Source: Larkinella terrae (lineage in GTDB: Bacteria; Bacteroidota; Bacteroidia; Cytophagales; Spirosomataceae). From it: DNA of 64,000 bases. Location of the stretch: the NCBI RefSeq assembly GCF_009668025.1, contig NZ_WJXZ01000014.1:1012448-1076447 (forward strand), written 5' to 3'. The position numbers and the translations under genes are program-made. Position 1 is the stretch's first letter. Each line of letters opens with the position of its first letter. The notes below the pieces were generated by a model. It was given only the letters and a program-made list of their open reading frames with translations, searched no databases and was not told where the DNA came from. Shown here piece after piece: positions 9,393 to 18,026 of this stretch.

Positions 9393-9437
9393 CCGCCTGC
9401 CGTAGGTAGGCAACCGTTGCCTACCTACGGCAGGCGG
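9393..9437. repeat. Perfect 21-bp-arm palindrome
   Basis: Arms 9393-9413 and 9417-9437 are exact inverted copies (ccgcctgccgtaggtaggca...) around a 3-base centre. It lies in the 290-base gap between the divergently transcribed lipocalin-like and TlpA-like genes, where a terminator is not expected, so it may be a dispersed palindromic element. Confidence 0.85.
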
Positions 9438-9554
9438 TTGAAAATCAAAGAACGTGGTCTACAAACATTCCGTCTCTACGAGACTAACTAAACCCTGTCT
9501 GACGTTGATATCGGTTTAGCGTAAAAAAACATTATTCTTTAACCCGAATTTGGC

Positions 9555-10334
9555 ATGATTGTAAGGTACGCGCTTGGATTTTTATTGCTGGGACTGGTTT
9601 TGACTTCCTGTTCCCAAAAACGTCATTACGGAAATCCGATTCAGGCTCCGGCGACCATTCTGAAAGACATGGAAAGTTTCTGGAATTACAAAGCCAGAAA
9701 TGTCCGGCTGTACGAAGATTACCAGGCACTGGACCCGGAATCGAACGTCATTCCAAAAGAAGATTTTCTGAAGAAAATAGCCACCGGAGAATACTTTCCG
9801 CTGCGACTGTCCTCGACCGATTCATCCGCCTATTACCGCTTGCAGCCGATCAAAAAAACGTCCAGCCAGGACATCCGAACCACCGTTAAGTATTGGGGGC
9901 TCGAAGAGCTGGAGCATTTCCGGAAAGAAGGAACCACCCTGCCCGACTACCAATTCGTGGACATGGACGGCACAGTTTATACGAAGGAAACGACCAAAGG
10001 AAAAATCCTGGTGGTCAAGTGCTGGTTTCTGGCGTGCCTGCCCTGCATTCAGGAAATGCCCGCCTTGAACGAATTGAAGCAGCAATACAGCGGGCGCAAC
10101 GATATGCTGTTCGTCAGTTTATGCATGGACCCGAAAGACAAAGTCGCTGCGTTTTTAAAGAAAAAGAAATTCGATTATGTGACGGTTCCGGATCAGGAAT
10201 CCTACATGACGGATCAACTGCAGCTCAATTCCTATCCGACTCATTTCGTAATCAATAAGCAGGGCCTGATTACCAAAAAGGTGAACGATTACCACGCTCT
10301 GGCGTATGCGTTAAGAAAGGAAACGTCGCGGTGA
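9555..10334 (+). CDS. TlpA-like thioredoxin-fold lipoprotein
   Basis: 259 aa. A lipoprotein signal peptide ends at LTSC (Cys19). The C-terminal thioredoxin fold (about 130-255) has a TlpA/AhpC-TSA layout with the redox motif CLPC at residues 161-164, preceded by an unusual extra cysteine at 156 (KCWFLACLPC), and the cis-proline region YPTHFVINKQG. It is probably anchored in an envelope membrane, facing the periplasm, and reduces or oxidises disulfides, for example in cytochrome maturation or thiol repair. The region 25-125 has no recognisable domain. Confidence 0.88.
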   Translation: MIVRYALGFLLLGLVLTSCSQKRHYGNPIQAPATILKDMESFWNYKARNVRLYEDYQALDPESNVIPKEDFLKKIATGEYFPLRLSSTDSSAYYRLQPIKKTSSQDIRTTVKYWGLEELEHFRKEGTTLPDYQFVDMDGTVYTKETTKGKILVVKCWFLACLPCIQEMPALNELKQQYSGRNDMLFVSLCMDPKDKVAAFLKKKKFDYVTVPDQESYMTDQLQLNSYPTHFVINKQGLITKKVNDYHALAYALRKETSR

Positions 10335-10367
10335 AAACCGTATACTGAAAACCGTAAACCGCTTTCC

Positions 10368-10805
10368 TTAAACCCGCATGTCATCCGGCAACCAGTTGAC
10401 AATGGCCTTTTTAATATCCTTCGGACTCAGGTTTTCGGACAGCGCGCGCTGGGTTAAAGCGGGGAGTTCGGCGTCGGAGGCAAACCGCAGCGCCAAAATT
10501 TGACCGAACGAAAGTTGATTTTCAATGGTTTCCAATCGCTGGCCTGTCAACACATAATACCGAAACCGCATCTCCAGCCGAACAATCCGGTCCTGATTGG
10601 TCAGGGCATAATGCTGCCGGAGCATGAAAGAAACCCAAATAATCAGGAAAATAGCGAAACTGATAAAAAGCCAGAGTAACGTCTCTTCCTCGGATTTGAG
10701 GGTATAATAAATACTCATTCCCAACAGAATCAGGCTGATGGGATAAAATACAAAGTGGTGCGGAGGGTAAAATCGGACGTGGTTTTCGTAATTTTGAGTT
10801 TTCAT
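10368..10805 (-). CDS. DUF6526-like small membrane protein
   Basis: 145 aa from the ATG at 10805 (MKTQNYENHVRFYPPHHFVF), chosen over an in-frame ATG 57 nt upstream because the MxxQNxxNHxRxxPxxH opening is typical of this Bacteroidota family. Two adjacent membrane segments (FYPISLILLGMSIYYTL and LLWLFISFAIFLIIWVSFML) are followed by a cytoplasmic part rich in charged residues that ends in a helix (LSPKDIKKAIVNWLPD). The function is unknown. It is divergent from the helicase gene, 78 nt away. Confidence 0.75.
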   Translation of the reverse strand: MKTQNYENHVRFYPPHHFVFYPISLILLGMSIYYTLKSEEETLLWLFISFAIFLIIWVSFMLRQHYALTNQDRIVRLEMRFRYYVLTGQRLETIENQLSFGQILALRFASDAELPALTQRALSENLSPKDIKKAIVNWLPDDMRV

Positions 10806-10883
10806 TGAGTTGATGGACGTTGAATTCACGCGTTCACTATAAAAGATTGAAATCGCCGGCATTGTTTTGCGGCAGACAAGGAT

Positions 10884-12215
10884 ATGACTTTTGATGATTT
10901 AAATCTAACGAAACCGCTGTTAAATGCGCTGACGGATTTGGGCTACACGACGCCGACACCCATTCAGCAGAAGGTTTTTTCGGTGGTGATGTCGGGAAAA
11001 GACGTCTGCGGGATTGCGCAGACCGGAACCGGCAAGACGTTTGCCTACCTGTTGCCGTGTCTGCGGCAAATTCAGTTTTCGAAAGACCGGTTGCCGCAGT
11101 TGCTCATCATCGTGCCCACGCGCGAACTGGTGGTGCAGGTGGTCGAAGCCGTTCAGCAACTGACAACGTACATGAGCCTTGCCGTGGTGGGCATTTACGG
11201 CGGGGTGAATATCAAACCGCAGATTGCGGAAGTGGAGCAGGGAATGGACGTACTGGTATCGACGCCCGGTCGGCTGATCGATCTGTCGATCAAGGGTTTA
11301 CTGAAAACCAAATCCATCAAACGGCTGGTGATCGACGAAGTGGACGAAATGCTGAATCTCGGTTTTCGGTCGCAACTGGAAACCGTGCTGGATCTGCTGC
11401 CCGCCCGGCGGCAAAATCTGCTGTTTTCAGCTACGATGACCGACGAGGTGGAAGGACTGATCGAAGCGCATTTCAATCAGCCGGTGCGGATGGAAGCTGC
11501 TCCGGCCGGAACGCCCCTGGACAACATTCGGCAGACGGCCTACGCGGTTCCGAATTTTTATACCAAGATTAATCTGCTCGAGCAATTGCTGCGGCAGGAT
11601 GCCGACATGACCAAAGTGCTGGTTTTTGTCGCGACTAAAAATCTGGCGAACCAGCTTTACGAACAACTCGAAGCGAAGTTTCCGGGTCAGGTGGGCGTTA
11701 TTCACTCGAACAAGGAGCAGAACCACCGGTTTAATGCCGTCCGGCAGTTTCAGGACGGAAATTTCCGGATGCTGATTGCGACCGACATTATCGCGCGGGG
11801 TCTGGACGTGGCCGAAGTGTCGCACGTCATCAATTTCGACCTGCCGGAAGTGCCCGAAATGTACGTTCACCGGATTGGCAGAACCGGTCGCGCCGACCGG
11901 AACGGCATTGCCATCGCCTTCCTGACGGAGCGGGAGAAAGACCGCCAAACCGCCATCGAGCAGGTGATGAATTACGCCATTCCGACGCTGCCGCTGCCCG
12001 ACGATCTCGAAATTTCGGACGTGTTGACCGAAGACGAAAAACCGTCGGTGAAAATGAAAAATCCGGTCGTCAAAATTCACCTGAGCGATACGTTCGGTGG
12101 CGCTTTTCACGAAAAGATCGAGAAGAATAAAAAGGTGAATGTCCGCCGGAATCACGCGGAGGAAATGATGAAAAAATACGGGAAACCAATCCGGAAAACG
12201 CGGAAGAATAATTGA
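10884..12215 (+). CDS. DEAD-box family ATP-dependent RNA helicase with DEVD motif II
   Basis: 443 aa. All superfamily 2 helicase motifs are visible: Q motif (TPTPIQQKVF), Walker A (AQTGTGKT), PTREL, GG, TPGR, motif II read as DEVD at residues 151-154 instead of DEAD, SAT, ATDIIARGLDV, and HRIGRTGRADR. A basic tail (KIEKNKKVNVRRNHAEEMMKKYGKPIRKTRKNN) may bind RNA. The protein is expected to unwind short RNA duplexes, for example in ribosome assembly or cold adaptation. The Val in motif II keeps the two acidic residues and so should not abolish activity. Confidence 0.95.
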   Translation: MTFDDLNLTKPLLNALTDLGYTTPTPIQQKVFSVVMSGKDVCGIAQTGTGKTFAYLLPCLRQIQFSKDRLPQLLIIVPTRELVVQVVEAVQQLTTYMSLAVVGIYGGVNIKPQIAEVEQGMDVLVSTPGRLIDLSIKGLLKTKSIKRLVIDEVDEMLNLGFRSQLETVLDLLPARRQNLLFSATMTDEVEGLIEAHFNQPVRMEAAPAGTPLDNIRQTAYAVPNFYTKINLLEQLLRQDADMTKVLVFVATKNLANQLYEQLEAKFPGQVGVIHSNKEQNHRFNAVRQFQDGNFRMLIATDIIARGLDVAEVSHVINFDLPEVPEMYVHRIGRTGRADRNGIAIAFLTEREKDRQTAIEQVMNYAIPTLPLPDDLEISDVLTEDEKPSVKMKNPVVKIHLSDTFGGAFHEKIEKNKKVNVRRNHAEEMMKKYGKPIRKTRKNN

Positions 12216-12243
12216 TTTGGGATTGCCAGTTGATGCAGGACTT

Positions 12244-12283
12244 TAGGCCGGTGATAGTATCAAATGGTACTATCACCGGCCTA
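12244..12283. terminator. 16-bp perfect hairpin between helicase and toxin genes
   Basis: Arms 12244-12259 and 12268-12283 (taggccggtgatagta and its inverse) surround an 8-base loop between two convergent genes. The T-run is weak, so it is either a terminator or a mobile palindrome. Confidence 0.65.
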
Positions 12284-12303
12284 TGTATTTGATATTTAAT
12301 CTT

Positions 12304-12726
12304 TTACTTTATACCCACACTTGCCAGGTACTCTTCGGCTGTCATGATTGGAAGTTCTGACTGTTTATAGTCTTTGGGGTTTCGGGTCAGAATAATTCTA
12401 CAATTACCTTTTACTGCACAGAAATATTGCAAAGCATCTTCAAAATCGGTAAAATTTGAATTTAAACCCTTCTCAATCATCAATTCATCGACGCTTATTA
12501 TTGCGGAGATTATTTTAAATTTTCGAAGTTTCTCTATGGCTTTTGCGTTTCCTTCAAACTTTGAGAGAAAGTAATTAACAGTTGCAAAGGAAAGTGCAGA
12601 AACCGCCAGTACGATTTCTCCATTGTCCGCCAGAGTTGCCAGTTTGGCTATCGAGTGGTAATGAGGTATGCGCTCACCTAAAAGATCAAGTACGATATTG
12701 GTATCCAAAAAAAGCCGGTCTTTCAT
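12304..12726 (-). CDS. PIN-domain toxin (VapC-like ribonuclease)
   Basis: 140 aa, a typical PIN toxin size. The first conserved acid is Asp8 in LFLDTNIVLDLL; the second cluster is TDFEDALQYFCA (Asp94, Glu96, Asp97), followed by the usual ILTRNPKDY region. The PIN family cleaves RNA with Mg2+ held by these acids. The start ATG overlaps the antitoxin stop by 4 nt (ATGA), the standard toxin-antitoxin coupling. The gene is visibly A+T-richer than the helicase genes on either side, which suggests acquisition by transfer. Confidence 0.9.
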   Translation of the reverse strand: MKDRLFLDTNIVLDLLGERIPHYHSIAKLATLADNGEIVLAVSALSFATVNYFLSKFEGNAKAIEKLRKFKIISAIISVDELMIEKGLNSNFTDFEDALQYFCAVKGNCRIILTRNPKDYKQSELPIMTAEEYLASVGIK

Positions 12727-12980
12727 CTGTATTTTTCAAGCAGATGTTCACTGTATTCTTTTATATCCAGATTAGAGGGGATTGTTGTGCCTGATGTCAT
12801 ACTTTTAACAAAAGGGGAAATTTTTACCTCCCTTTTGTCGGTATCTGGTTCATTCTTGTTGATTAAGGACTTCAAATAGCCTTCTATTAAACCAGACAAG
12901 CTTCTATTTTGCGAAGCAGCGTAACGCTTAGCTTGCTGAATTACTTCTTCATCCAGCTTCAAGGTTAATTTTGTGTTCAT
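12723..12980 (-). CDS. Antitoxin of DUF6364/ribbon-helix-helix type
   Basis: 85 aa. MNTKLTLKLDEEVIQQAKRY starts a ribbon-helix-helix-like DNA-binding region (strand, then a helix with AASQNRSLSGLIEGYLKSL). A disordered tail (SPFVKSMTSGTTIPSNLDIKEYSEHL) is expected to wrap the toxin. It is the partner of the PIN toxin directly downstream and probably represses their shared promoter, located in the 150-nt gap before the next helicase gene. Confidence 0.88.
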   Translation of the reverse strand: MNTKLTLKLDEEVIQQAKRYAASQNRSLSGLIEGYLKSLINKNEPDTDKREVKISPFVKSMTSGTTIPSNLDIKEYSEHLLEKYR

Positions 12981-13133
12981 TGCTTTACTAGTTGTACGTG
13001 CGAATATACTATTTTTGTACGTATAATTTCTAAAGAAGACAGAATCACTTTGAGAGCTAGACTCATTACCCCGCTATTTAGTGATATATTTGCCGCTCGC
13101 AAACGGGATTTGTCCCAACAGTAAGAGAATCGT

Positions 13134-14276
13134 ATGTCATTTTCATCGCTTGGACTATCCGCACCGCTTCTCAAAGCCATTGAGGAACAGAGTTATACAA
13201 AACCGTATCCCATTCAGGAAGAGGCCATTCCGGCCATTCTGAAAGGGCATGATATGCTGGGAATTGCCAAAACCGGTTCGGGAAAAACCGCCGGTTTTGT
13301 GCTGCCGATTCTGGAGCGGTTTCAACGTAAAAAGACCACTAACGACCGCAATGTCAAAGCCCTGATTCTGGTCCCCACGCGAGAACTGGCCGTTCAGGTG
13401 AACGAGGTTTTTCAAACGTTTGGCGCACATTTGCCCCGGAGAGTGAAATCGCTGGCGGTTTACGGCGGGGTGTCGATCAATCCGCAAATGATGGCGTTGC
13501 AGGGTGCCGAAGTGGTGGTGGCCACGCCCGGCCGCTTGCTGGATCTGGTGTCGTCCAACGCCTTACACCTCTGGGAAGTCGAAGTGCTGGTGCTCGACGA
13601 AGCCGACAAAATGCTGGAACTCGGCTTTGCCGAAGAGATGAATCAGATTTTTGAAATGCTGCCCAAAAACCGCCAGAGCATTCTGTTTTCGGCCACTTTG
13701 GGCGATGCCATTCAGGGTATTCGGGAAAATCTGCTGCGGAATCCGATCAAAATTGAAATTGCGGAGGAGCCCCAGAATCTGGATCTGATCAAGCAGGTCG
13801 CTTACTGGATCGAACCGGAACGCAAAGGTCCGCTGCTGCGGTATCTGATCAGGGAGCGGAAAATGACGCAGGTGCTGGTGTTTGTGTCATCGACCCGAAC
13901 GGCCGACAATCTTGTGGTGAAGCTGCGGAAAAACGGCATTCCGGCTGAGGCCATTCACGGCGACAAAAGCCAGGGCGCGCGAACCGAAACCCTCCGCAAA
14001 TTTAAAGCCGGACAGCTGGCGGTCATGGTGGCTACGGATCTGATATCCAGAGGAATCGATATTCAGTTGTTGCCGTTTGTGATCAACTATGAATTGCCCC
14101 GATCGCCGAAAGATTACATTCACCGGATTGGCCGAACGGGCCGCGCCGAAGCCGAGGGTGAAGCCATTTCGCTGATCTGCCCCGACGACGAACACCACTT
14201 CAAAATCATCCAGAAAAAAATGGGCAAACGGGTGGAAATGATCGAAACCGAAGACCTGAGTTTGAACGGGTATTGA
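13134..14276 (+). CDS. DEAD-box ATP-dependent RNA helicase
   Basis: 380 aa. Motifs: Q motif (YTKPYPIQEEAIP), Walker A (AKTGSGKT), PTREL, TPGRLLD, DEAD at residues 155-158, SAT, and ATDLISRGIDI, HRIGRTGRAEAEG. The tail after the helicase core is very short (ends LSLNGY), so it has no extra RNA-binding domain, unlike the paralogue at 10884-12215. It resembles the RhlE group. It is transcribed alone; the upstream toxin module is on the other strand. Confidence 0.95.
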   Translation: MSFSSLGLSAPLLKAIEEQSYTKPYPIQEEAIPAILKGHDMLGIAKTGSGKTAGFVLPILERFQRKKTTNDRNVKALILVPTRELAVQVNEVFQTFGAHLPRRVKSLAVYGGVSINPQMMALQGAEVVVATPGRLLDLVSSNALHLWEVEVLVLDEADKMLELGFAEEMNQIFEMLPKNRQSILFSATLGDAIQGIRENLLRNPIKIEIAEEPQNLDLIKQVAYWIEPERKGPLLRYLIRERKMTQVLVFVSSTRTADNLVVKLRKNGIPAEAIHGDKSQGARTETLRKFKAGQLAVMVATDLISRGIDIQLLPFVINYELPRSPKDYIHRIGRTGRAEAEGEAISLICPDDEHHFKIIQKKMGKRVEMIETEDLSLNGY

Positions 14277-14398
14277 TGAGGTAAAAGAAGAGAGACAAGA
14301 GAGCAGAGACAAGGGAAAAAAGAAACGAAACGGATCATCGTTCGCTGCCAGTAAATGTCTTTCTTCTCTTGTCTCATGTCTTTCTTCTTTAATCTAGT

Positions 14399-14896
14399 TT
14401 AGAAATTCTGCTCGTCTGCACTCGGTCCGTAGCTTCCCGGAATTGGGATGTTCAACAGGCGAAGGAAAACGCCCAGTTGCGCCCGGTGGTGGACAATCTG
14501 GCTGTAAGTCATCCGGATCATCTCACCCTTCGTGGTGTCGCTGTAAATGTCTTCGCCGTTGCGCAGGACCCACCTGCCTTCCAATTGGTCATCCTTTGCT
14601 TCTTCCAAATGCGCTTTTCCGTCGGCCAGCGTCCGTTCAAAGTAGTGCACCAATTGGGATGTGCCGTTGATTGAAACCGGTTGATAGGGCGACGTGGCGA
14701 AATCCAGTCCGTCGGTGGTTAAAGCCAGTGTCACCCACGAAGGCAATTCGGCAATATGCGTGGATAAGGTGCGGATGTCCATGCTTTTTTCGTGCGGTTT
14801 CCAGTCGTATTTGTCGTCGGGAATGCGGCCCAGCATGTTGCGGGTGGTTTTAGCTTCCTGATCCATTTCCTTCAAAAGCATCTCGATCTGTGACAT
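14399..14896 (-). CDS. DinB family (YfiT-like) putative metal-dependent protein
   Basis: 165 aa four-helix-bundle DinB protein. Expected metal-binding histidines are His47 (RTLSTHIAELPSW) and the pair in YSQIVHHRAQLGVFLRLL near the C-terminus, the H-x-x-H-R-x-Q-L hallmark of the family. Members bind Zn or Ni and some act as thiol transferases; this one cannot be assigned a substrate. It converges with the helicase, and the gap between them is an imperfect purine/pyrimidine inverted repeat (about 14280-14395) that may serve as terminator. Confidence 0.85.
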   Translation of the reverse strand: MSQIEMLLKEMDQEAKTTRNMLGRIPDDKYDWKPHEKSMDIRTLSTHIAELPSWVTLALTTDGLDFATSPYQPVSINGTSQLVHYFERTLADGKAHLEEAKDDQLEGRWVLRNGEDIYSDTTKGEMIRMTYSQIVHHRAQLGVFLRLLNIPIPGSYGPSADEQNF

Positions 14897-14999
14897 CGTT
14901 GTAGGGGTTTGTTTACGCTACAAATTTACCCCGACCGGGTGACAGCCCTATGTCAGTAGGGTTTGGCGGAGCGGGAAAAAATGTGTGACATTGGACACC

Positions 15000-15379
15000 A
15001 TACCGGGGGTTGCACCAACGGTTATCCCGAGTCAACCCCGTTGGGGTTGGAGTACTGCCTGTTGCCCCAATACCGAGGGTTGCACCCCCGGTTATCCACG
15101 GTTAACGCCTACGGCGTTCTGACAATCTTGTTGCATAAGCTCGCTAACCCCAACGGGGTTGACTCTGGATAACCGGGGGTGAAACCCTCGGTATGGCATG
15201 GCCTGGTGACCAGAGAGGTCGGCAGGGCGATCTGATATACATCAACCCCAACGGGGTTGACTCTGGATAACCGGGGGTGAAACCCTCGGTCGGTGCGGAT
15301 CGGTGCGGATCGGTGTGGAGGATCAGCTCGCTGCGTCAGAGATAATCTGCCATGCACCATCCCCAGCGGGGTTGACTCT
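15000..15379. repeat. REP-like palindromic repeat cluster (two direct, two to three inverted copies)
   Basis: Four units of about 48-52 bases lie at 15000-15050 and 15069-15121 in forward orientation, and at 15145-15194 and 15242-15292 in reverse orientation. A partial reverse unit lies at 15360-15379. Each unit has two hairpins: ACCGAGGGTT..CCCCGGT, and AACCCC-GTT-GGGGTT type. The two reverse units share an exact 47-base block. A short tandem CGGTGCGGAT (three imperfect copies) lies at 15288-15318. The cluster is immediately upstream of a Y1 transposase gene, the usual setting of REP/REPIN elements and their mobilising enzyme. The whole 546-base gap between DinB and the transposase holds nothing else. 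Confidence 0.85.
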
Positions 15380-15442
15380 CTTTGATGCTATGCGTAGCTT
15401 ACGGTTTTCAATGCGATACCACACAAGTTAAACCACCACACC

Positions 15443-15889
15443 ATGAGTTACCGGCAAATTCTTTACCAGGTTGTTTTCGCAACAAAATACCGCAGGCCAA
15501 CGATCAATGAAACCCATTGTACCGACCTGTACAGATATATTTGGGGCGTCGTCAAAAATCGAAACTGCCAGCTGTTTCGGATCAATGGTGTTGAAGACCA
15601 CATTCACCTTTTAAGCGACCTGCACCCGACGGTGGCGCTGGCCAGCCTGGTCAAAGACATCAAAGTCGGAAGTTCAATCTGGATGAAAGAGAGTGGTTTA
15701 TTCCCCGATTTTGAAGGCTGGTCGGATGGGTACGGGGCGTTTACCTATTCGATTCGGGAGCGCGAAAAAGTTCTGAATTACATTAAAAAGCAGAAGGAAC
15801 ACCAACGGAAAATCACCTTTGCCGACGAGTACACGGCCTTGCTGGAGGAACACAGGATTATCTACGATGAAAAATACCTGTGGCACTGA
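15443..15889 (+). CDS. IS200/REP-associated Y1 tyrosine transposase
   Basis: 148 aa, full length for TnpA/RAYT-type HUH enzymes. The HUH motif is HIH in NGVEDHIHLLSDLHP (about residues 50-60) and the candidate nucleophile Tyr is in VLNYIKKQKEHQRK near residue 113. These enzymes cut and rejoin single-stranded DNA next to hairpins, which fits the palindromic repeats directly upstream. No accessory TnpB/IscB gene follows. Its end repeats are not clear enough to draw the limits of an insertion sequence, so I call it a REP-associated transposase with moderate confidence and an IS200-family enzyme with high confidence. Confidence 0.9.
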   Translation: MSYRQILYQVVFATKYRRPTINETHCTDLYRYIWGVVKNRNCQLFRINGVEDHIHLLSDLHPTVALASLVKDIKVGSSIWMKESGLFPDFEGWSDGYGAFTYSIREREKVLNYIKKQKEHQRKITFADEYTALLEEHRIIYDEKYLWH

Positions 15890-15910
15890 ATCAATACCTA
15901 TTTTAGTAGT

Positions 15911-16198
15911 ATGAAACTGACCTGGACTTTTTACTCCAAAACCAATCAGCCCATTACGCTGACCGTGATCTACGTCCTGGAACTGGATAGGCACAACCTG
16001 GAATACGGTGGTTTTCTCGATAGCGAATCCAACCGCGCTTACGTCGATTGGAAGACCTTCAAACGCTTCGATGATGCCTCAGTCAAGGTGCGGAAAGACG
16101 CCTTCGCTCAACTGGTACGCATTACCCGAAAAGAAGAAGTACGAATTGGAAATGCTCTGATCACATTCGATCCTGAAATGCCAAAACCGTCCGCGTAA
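15911..16198 (+). CDS. Small hypothetical protein
   Basis: 95 aa, starts 21 nt after the transposase stop on the same strand. I do not recognise the family. It is a mixed alpha/beta, soluble sequence (MKLTWTFYSKTNQPITLTVI; ends MPKPSA) with no signal peptide or motif. A terminator follows. It could be a passenger of the transposase or an unrelated resident gene. Confidence 0.55.
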   Translation: MKLTWTFYSKTNQPITLTVIYVLELDRHNLEYGGFLDSESNRAYVDWKTFKRFDDASVKVRKDAFAQLVRITRKEEVRIGNALITFDPEMPKPSA

Positions 16199-16234
16199 GA
16201 AAACGCAACAAGCCCGGAAGAAGCAATAAAAAGT

Positions 16235-16269
16235 AAAAACCGCCTGACGTTGGACGTAAAGCGGTTTTT
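16235..16269. terminator. Bidirectional terminator
   Basis: Stem aaaaaccgc (16235-16243) / gcggttttt (16261-16269), with a further T-run after it. It separates the convergent small gene and the oxidoreductase gene. Confidence 0.8.
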
Positions 16270-16295
16270 TCTTTTTGTTGGTAACCAACCGGTTG

Positions 16296-17645
16296 TTATA
16301 CTTTTGGCTCCCAGCCCTTTTCGTAATCGCGGCTCCAGAGCTTCTGGGCTTCCTTGTCGCCGATGATGTGCCCGTTTTTAGGATCGATTTTCAGATCGCG
16401 GCCCACGCGCCAGGCAATGTTGCCCAGTTGCATCGCCACTACACTTTTGTAACCGAGTTCGACATCGCAGTTCGGTCGGCGGTTGTTTCGGATCGCATCC
16501 AGGAAGTCCGCGACGTGCAGATTATCCATCCCCAAACTGGGACTGGCGGTGTTCCGGCCCTGCACATCCCCTTCTCCATCGCCGACGGATTTGATTTCCT
16601 TGACCAGCTTGCCGTCCAGATCGTACACCTTGTAGCTGTCACCGCCGGTATCCAGACTACCGTTTTCACCGTAAAAAATAATGCCCCGATCCAGCCCTTC
16701 AATTTTGCGGCCGTTCGAACTCCGCGACTCCCACATCAGCGACACGCGGCCGGGATAATCCATTGTAATAACCTGAGTATCGGGCGTTTCCCAATCGTCT
16801 TTGAATTCGTACCGACCGCCCACGGAAGTCACGCGCGTTGGGAAATCGACCCCTAAGCCCCAGCGGGCCACATCCACTTCGTGCGTTCCGTTGTTCAGCG
16901 CTTCACCGGTTCCCCAGTGCCAGAACCAGTGCCAGTCGTAGTGAATCAATCCTTCCTTGTATGGCATCCGCGGAGCCGGGCCCTGCCACAACTCATAATC
17001 GAGCCAGGTCGGCACCGTCCCTGGCTTCAAAACTGTTGACTTTCGTTTGTTGGTGTACCAGGCTTTGGCGAGATATACGCGTCCGATAATTCCCTTGTGC
17101 AACTGCTGAATGCCCTCCGTCAAAACCGGGGCCGACCGGCGTTGCGCGCCCATCTGAACCACCTTGTTGTATTTCCGGGCGGCCGCAATCGCCAGTTCAC
17201 CTTCGTGGGGATTATGACTGAGCGGTTTTTCAACGTAAACGTGTTTTCCGGCCTGACAACCCATGATTGTCAGCGGAGCGTGCCAGTGGTCGGGCGTCGC
17301 GGTGTAAATTGCGTCGATCGACTTGTCCTCCAGCACCTTCCGGCAGTCTTTCTCCGATTTGGGACTGGCGGTCGATTTTACTTTTTTGATCGTGTCGATG
17401 GCCTTTGGAATGGCCCGTACGTCTACGTCGCAAACCGTGCCAACTTCAGTGTTTTTTTGTCCGGCAAAGGTACCGCCCATGCTGTTTCCCCGGCTGTTGA
17501 CGCCGATGGAGGCCACCCGAATCAGTTCGTTTGCGCCAATGATGCGGTTATAACTTTTGGGGCTGAATCCAAAGGCCGTTCCGCCGACTGCCAGTGTGGC
17601 TGATCCGGCGGCTATCTTTTTAATAAAATCGCGTCTTTTTTCCAT
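16296..17645 (-). CDS. Gfo/Idh/MocA family oxidoreductase, Tat-exported
   Basis: 449 aa with a twin-arginine signal (KRRDFIKKIAAGSATLAVGG). The Rossmann fold follows (RVASIGVNSRGNSMGGTF) and the family motif with the catalytic lysine is HVYVEKPLSHNPHEG (about residues 131-145). The C-terminal region has WLDYELWQGPAPRMPY and WHWFWHWGTGEALNNGTHEVD. It is closely related in plan to the protein at 1791-3164 but not a recent duplicate. Expected role: periplasmic NAD(P)-dependent sugar or glycoside oxidation. It is alone between a terminator and a 380-base upstream gap. Confidence 0.88.
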   Translation of the reverse strand: MEKRRDFIKKIAAGSATLAVGGTAFGFSPKSYNRIIGANELIRVASIGVNSRGNSMGGTFAGQKNTEVGTVCDVDVRAIPKAIDTIKKVKSTASPKSEKDCRKVLEDKSIDAIYTATPDHWHAPLTIMGCQAGKHVYVEKPLSHNPHEGELAIAAARKYNKVVQMGAQRRSAPVLTEGIQQLHKGIIGRVYLAKAWYTNKRKSTVLKPGTVPTWLDYELWQGPAPRMPYKEGLIHYDWHWFWHWGTGEALNNGTHEVDVARWGLGVDFPTRVTSVGGRYEFKDDWETPDTQVITMDYPGRVSLMWESRSSNGRKIEGLDRGIIFYGENGSLDTGGDSYKVYDLDGKLVKEIKSVGDGEGDVQGRNTASPSLGMDNLHVADFLDAIRNNRRPNCDVELGYKSVVAMQLGNIAWRVGRDLKIDPKNGHIIGDKEAQKLWSRDYEKGWEPKV

Positions 17646-18026
17646 AAAAAGGGCTTATCATTCGATGAATTTAATCGGTAGTCAGTAACAAATCGGCGTT
17701 TGAAGCAAAAGACAGACACACAGTCCGTATACTCGCAGGACTATTCGTACTGTCCCGAACCGGCACCCGAATTGGGTGCGATAAAACCGCTCGGCAGCCG
17801 GTACTGCTGGTAGCACATTCTTATCTGACTCCGGATTTTATCCGTAAAGCAGAGTCTGCGGTCCAGTCAGTATATTTCTTCGTTTCGCTGAACTTTTTAA
17901 AGGGCAGCCTCTCTTATTAAGTTGAAGTAACCGGCAAAGTTGAAGCATTCAGTGGTGCCGTTTTCCGCCCGCCAAATGCCCCGTTTACTCCAGCATTTTC
18001 CGTTTTTTAACCAACCATTTTTCTGT
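17646..18026. promoter_or_regulatory. Divergent intergenic region (oxidoreductase / GAPDH)
   Basis: About 380 bases between two divergent genes. Promoters for both are expected here, but I could not pick convincing -33/-7 pairs. No repeat or RNA structure stands out. Confidence 0.4.

Noticed and set aside
15145-15292. Repeated blocks considered as a CRISPR array
   Set aside because: Only two exact copies with long unequal spacing, mixed orientations and internal hairpins; no Cas genes nearby. They fit REP-like units better.
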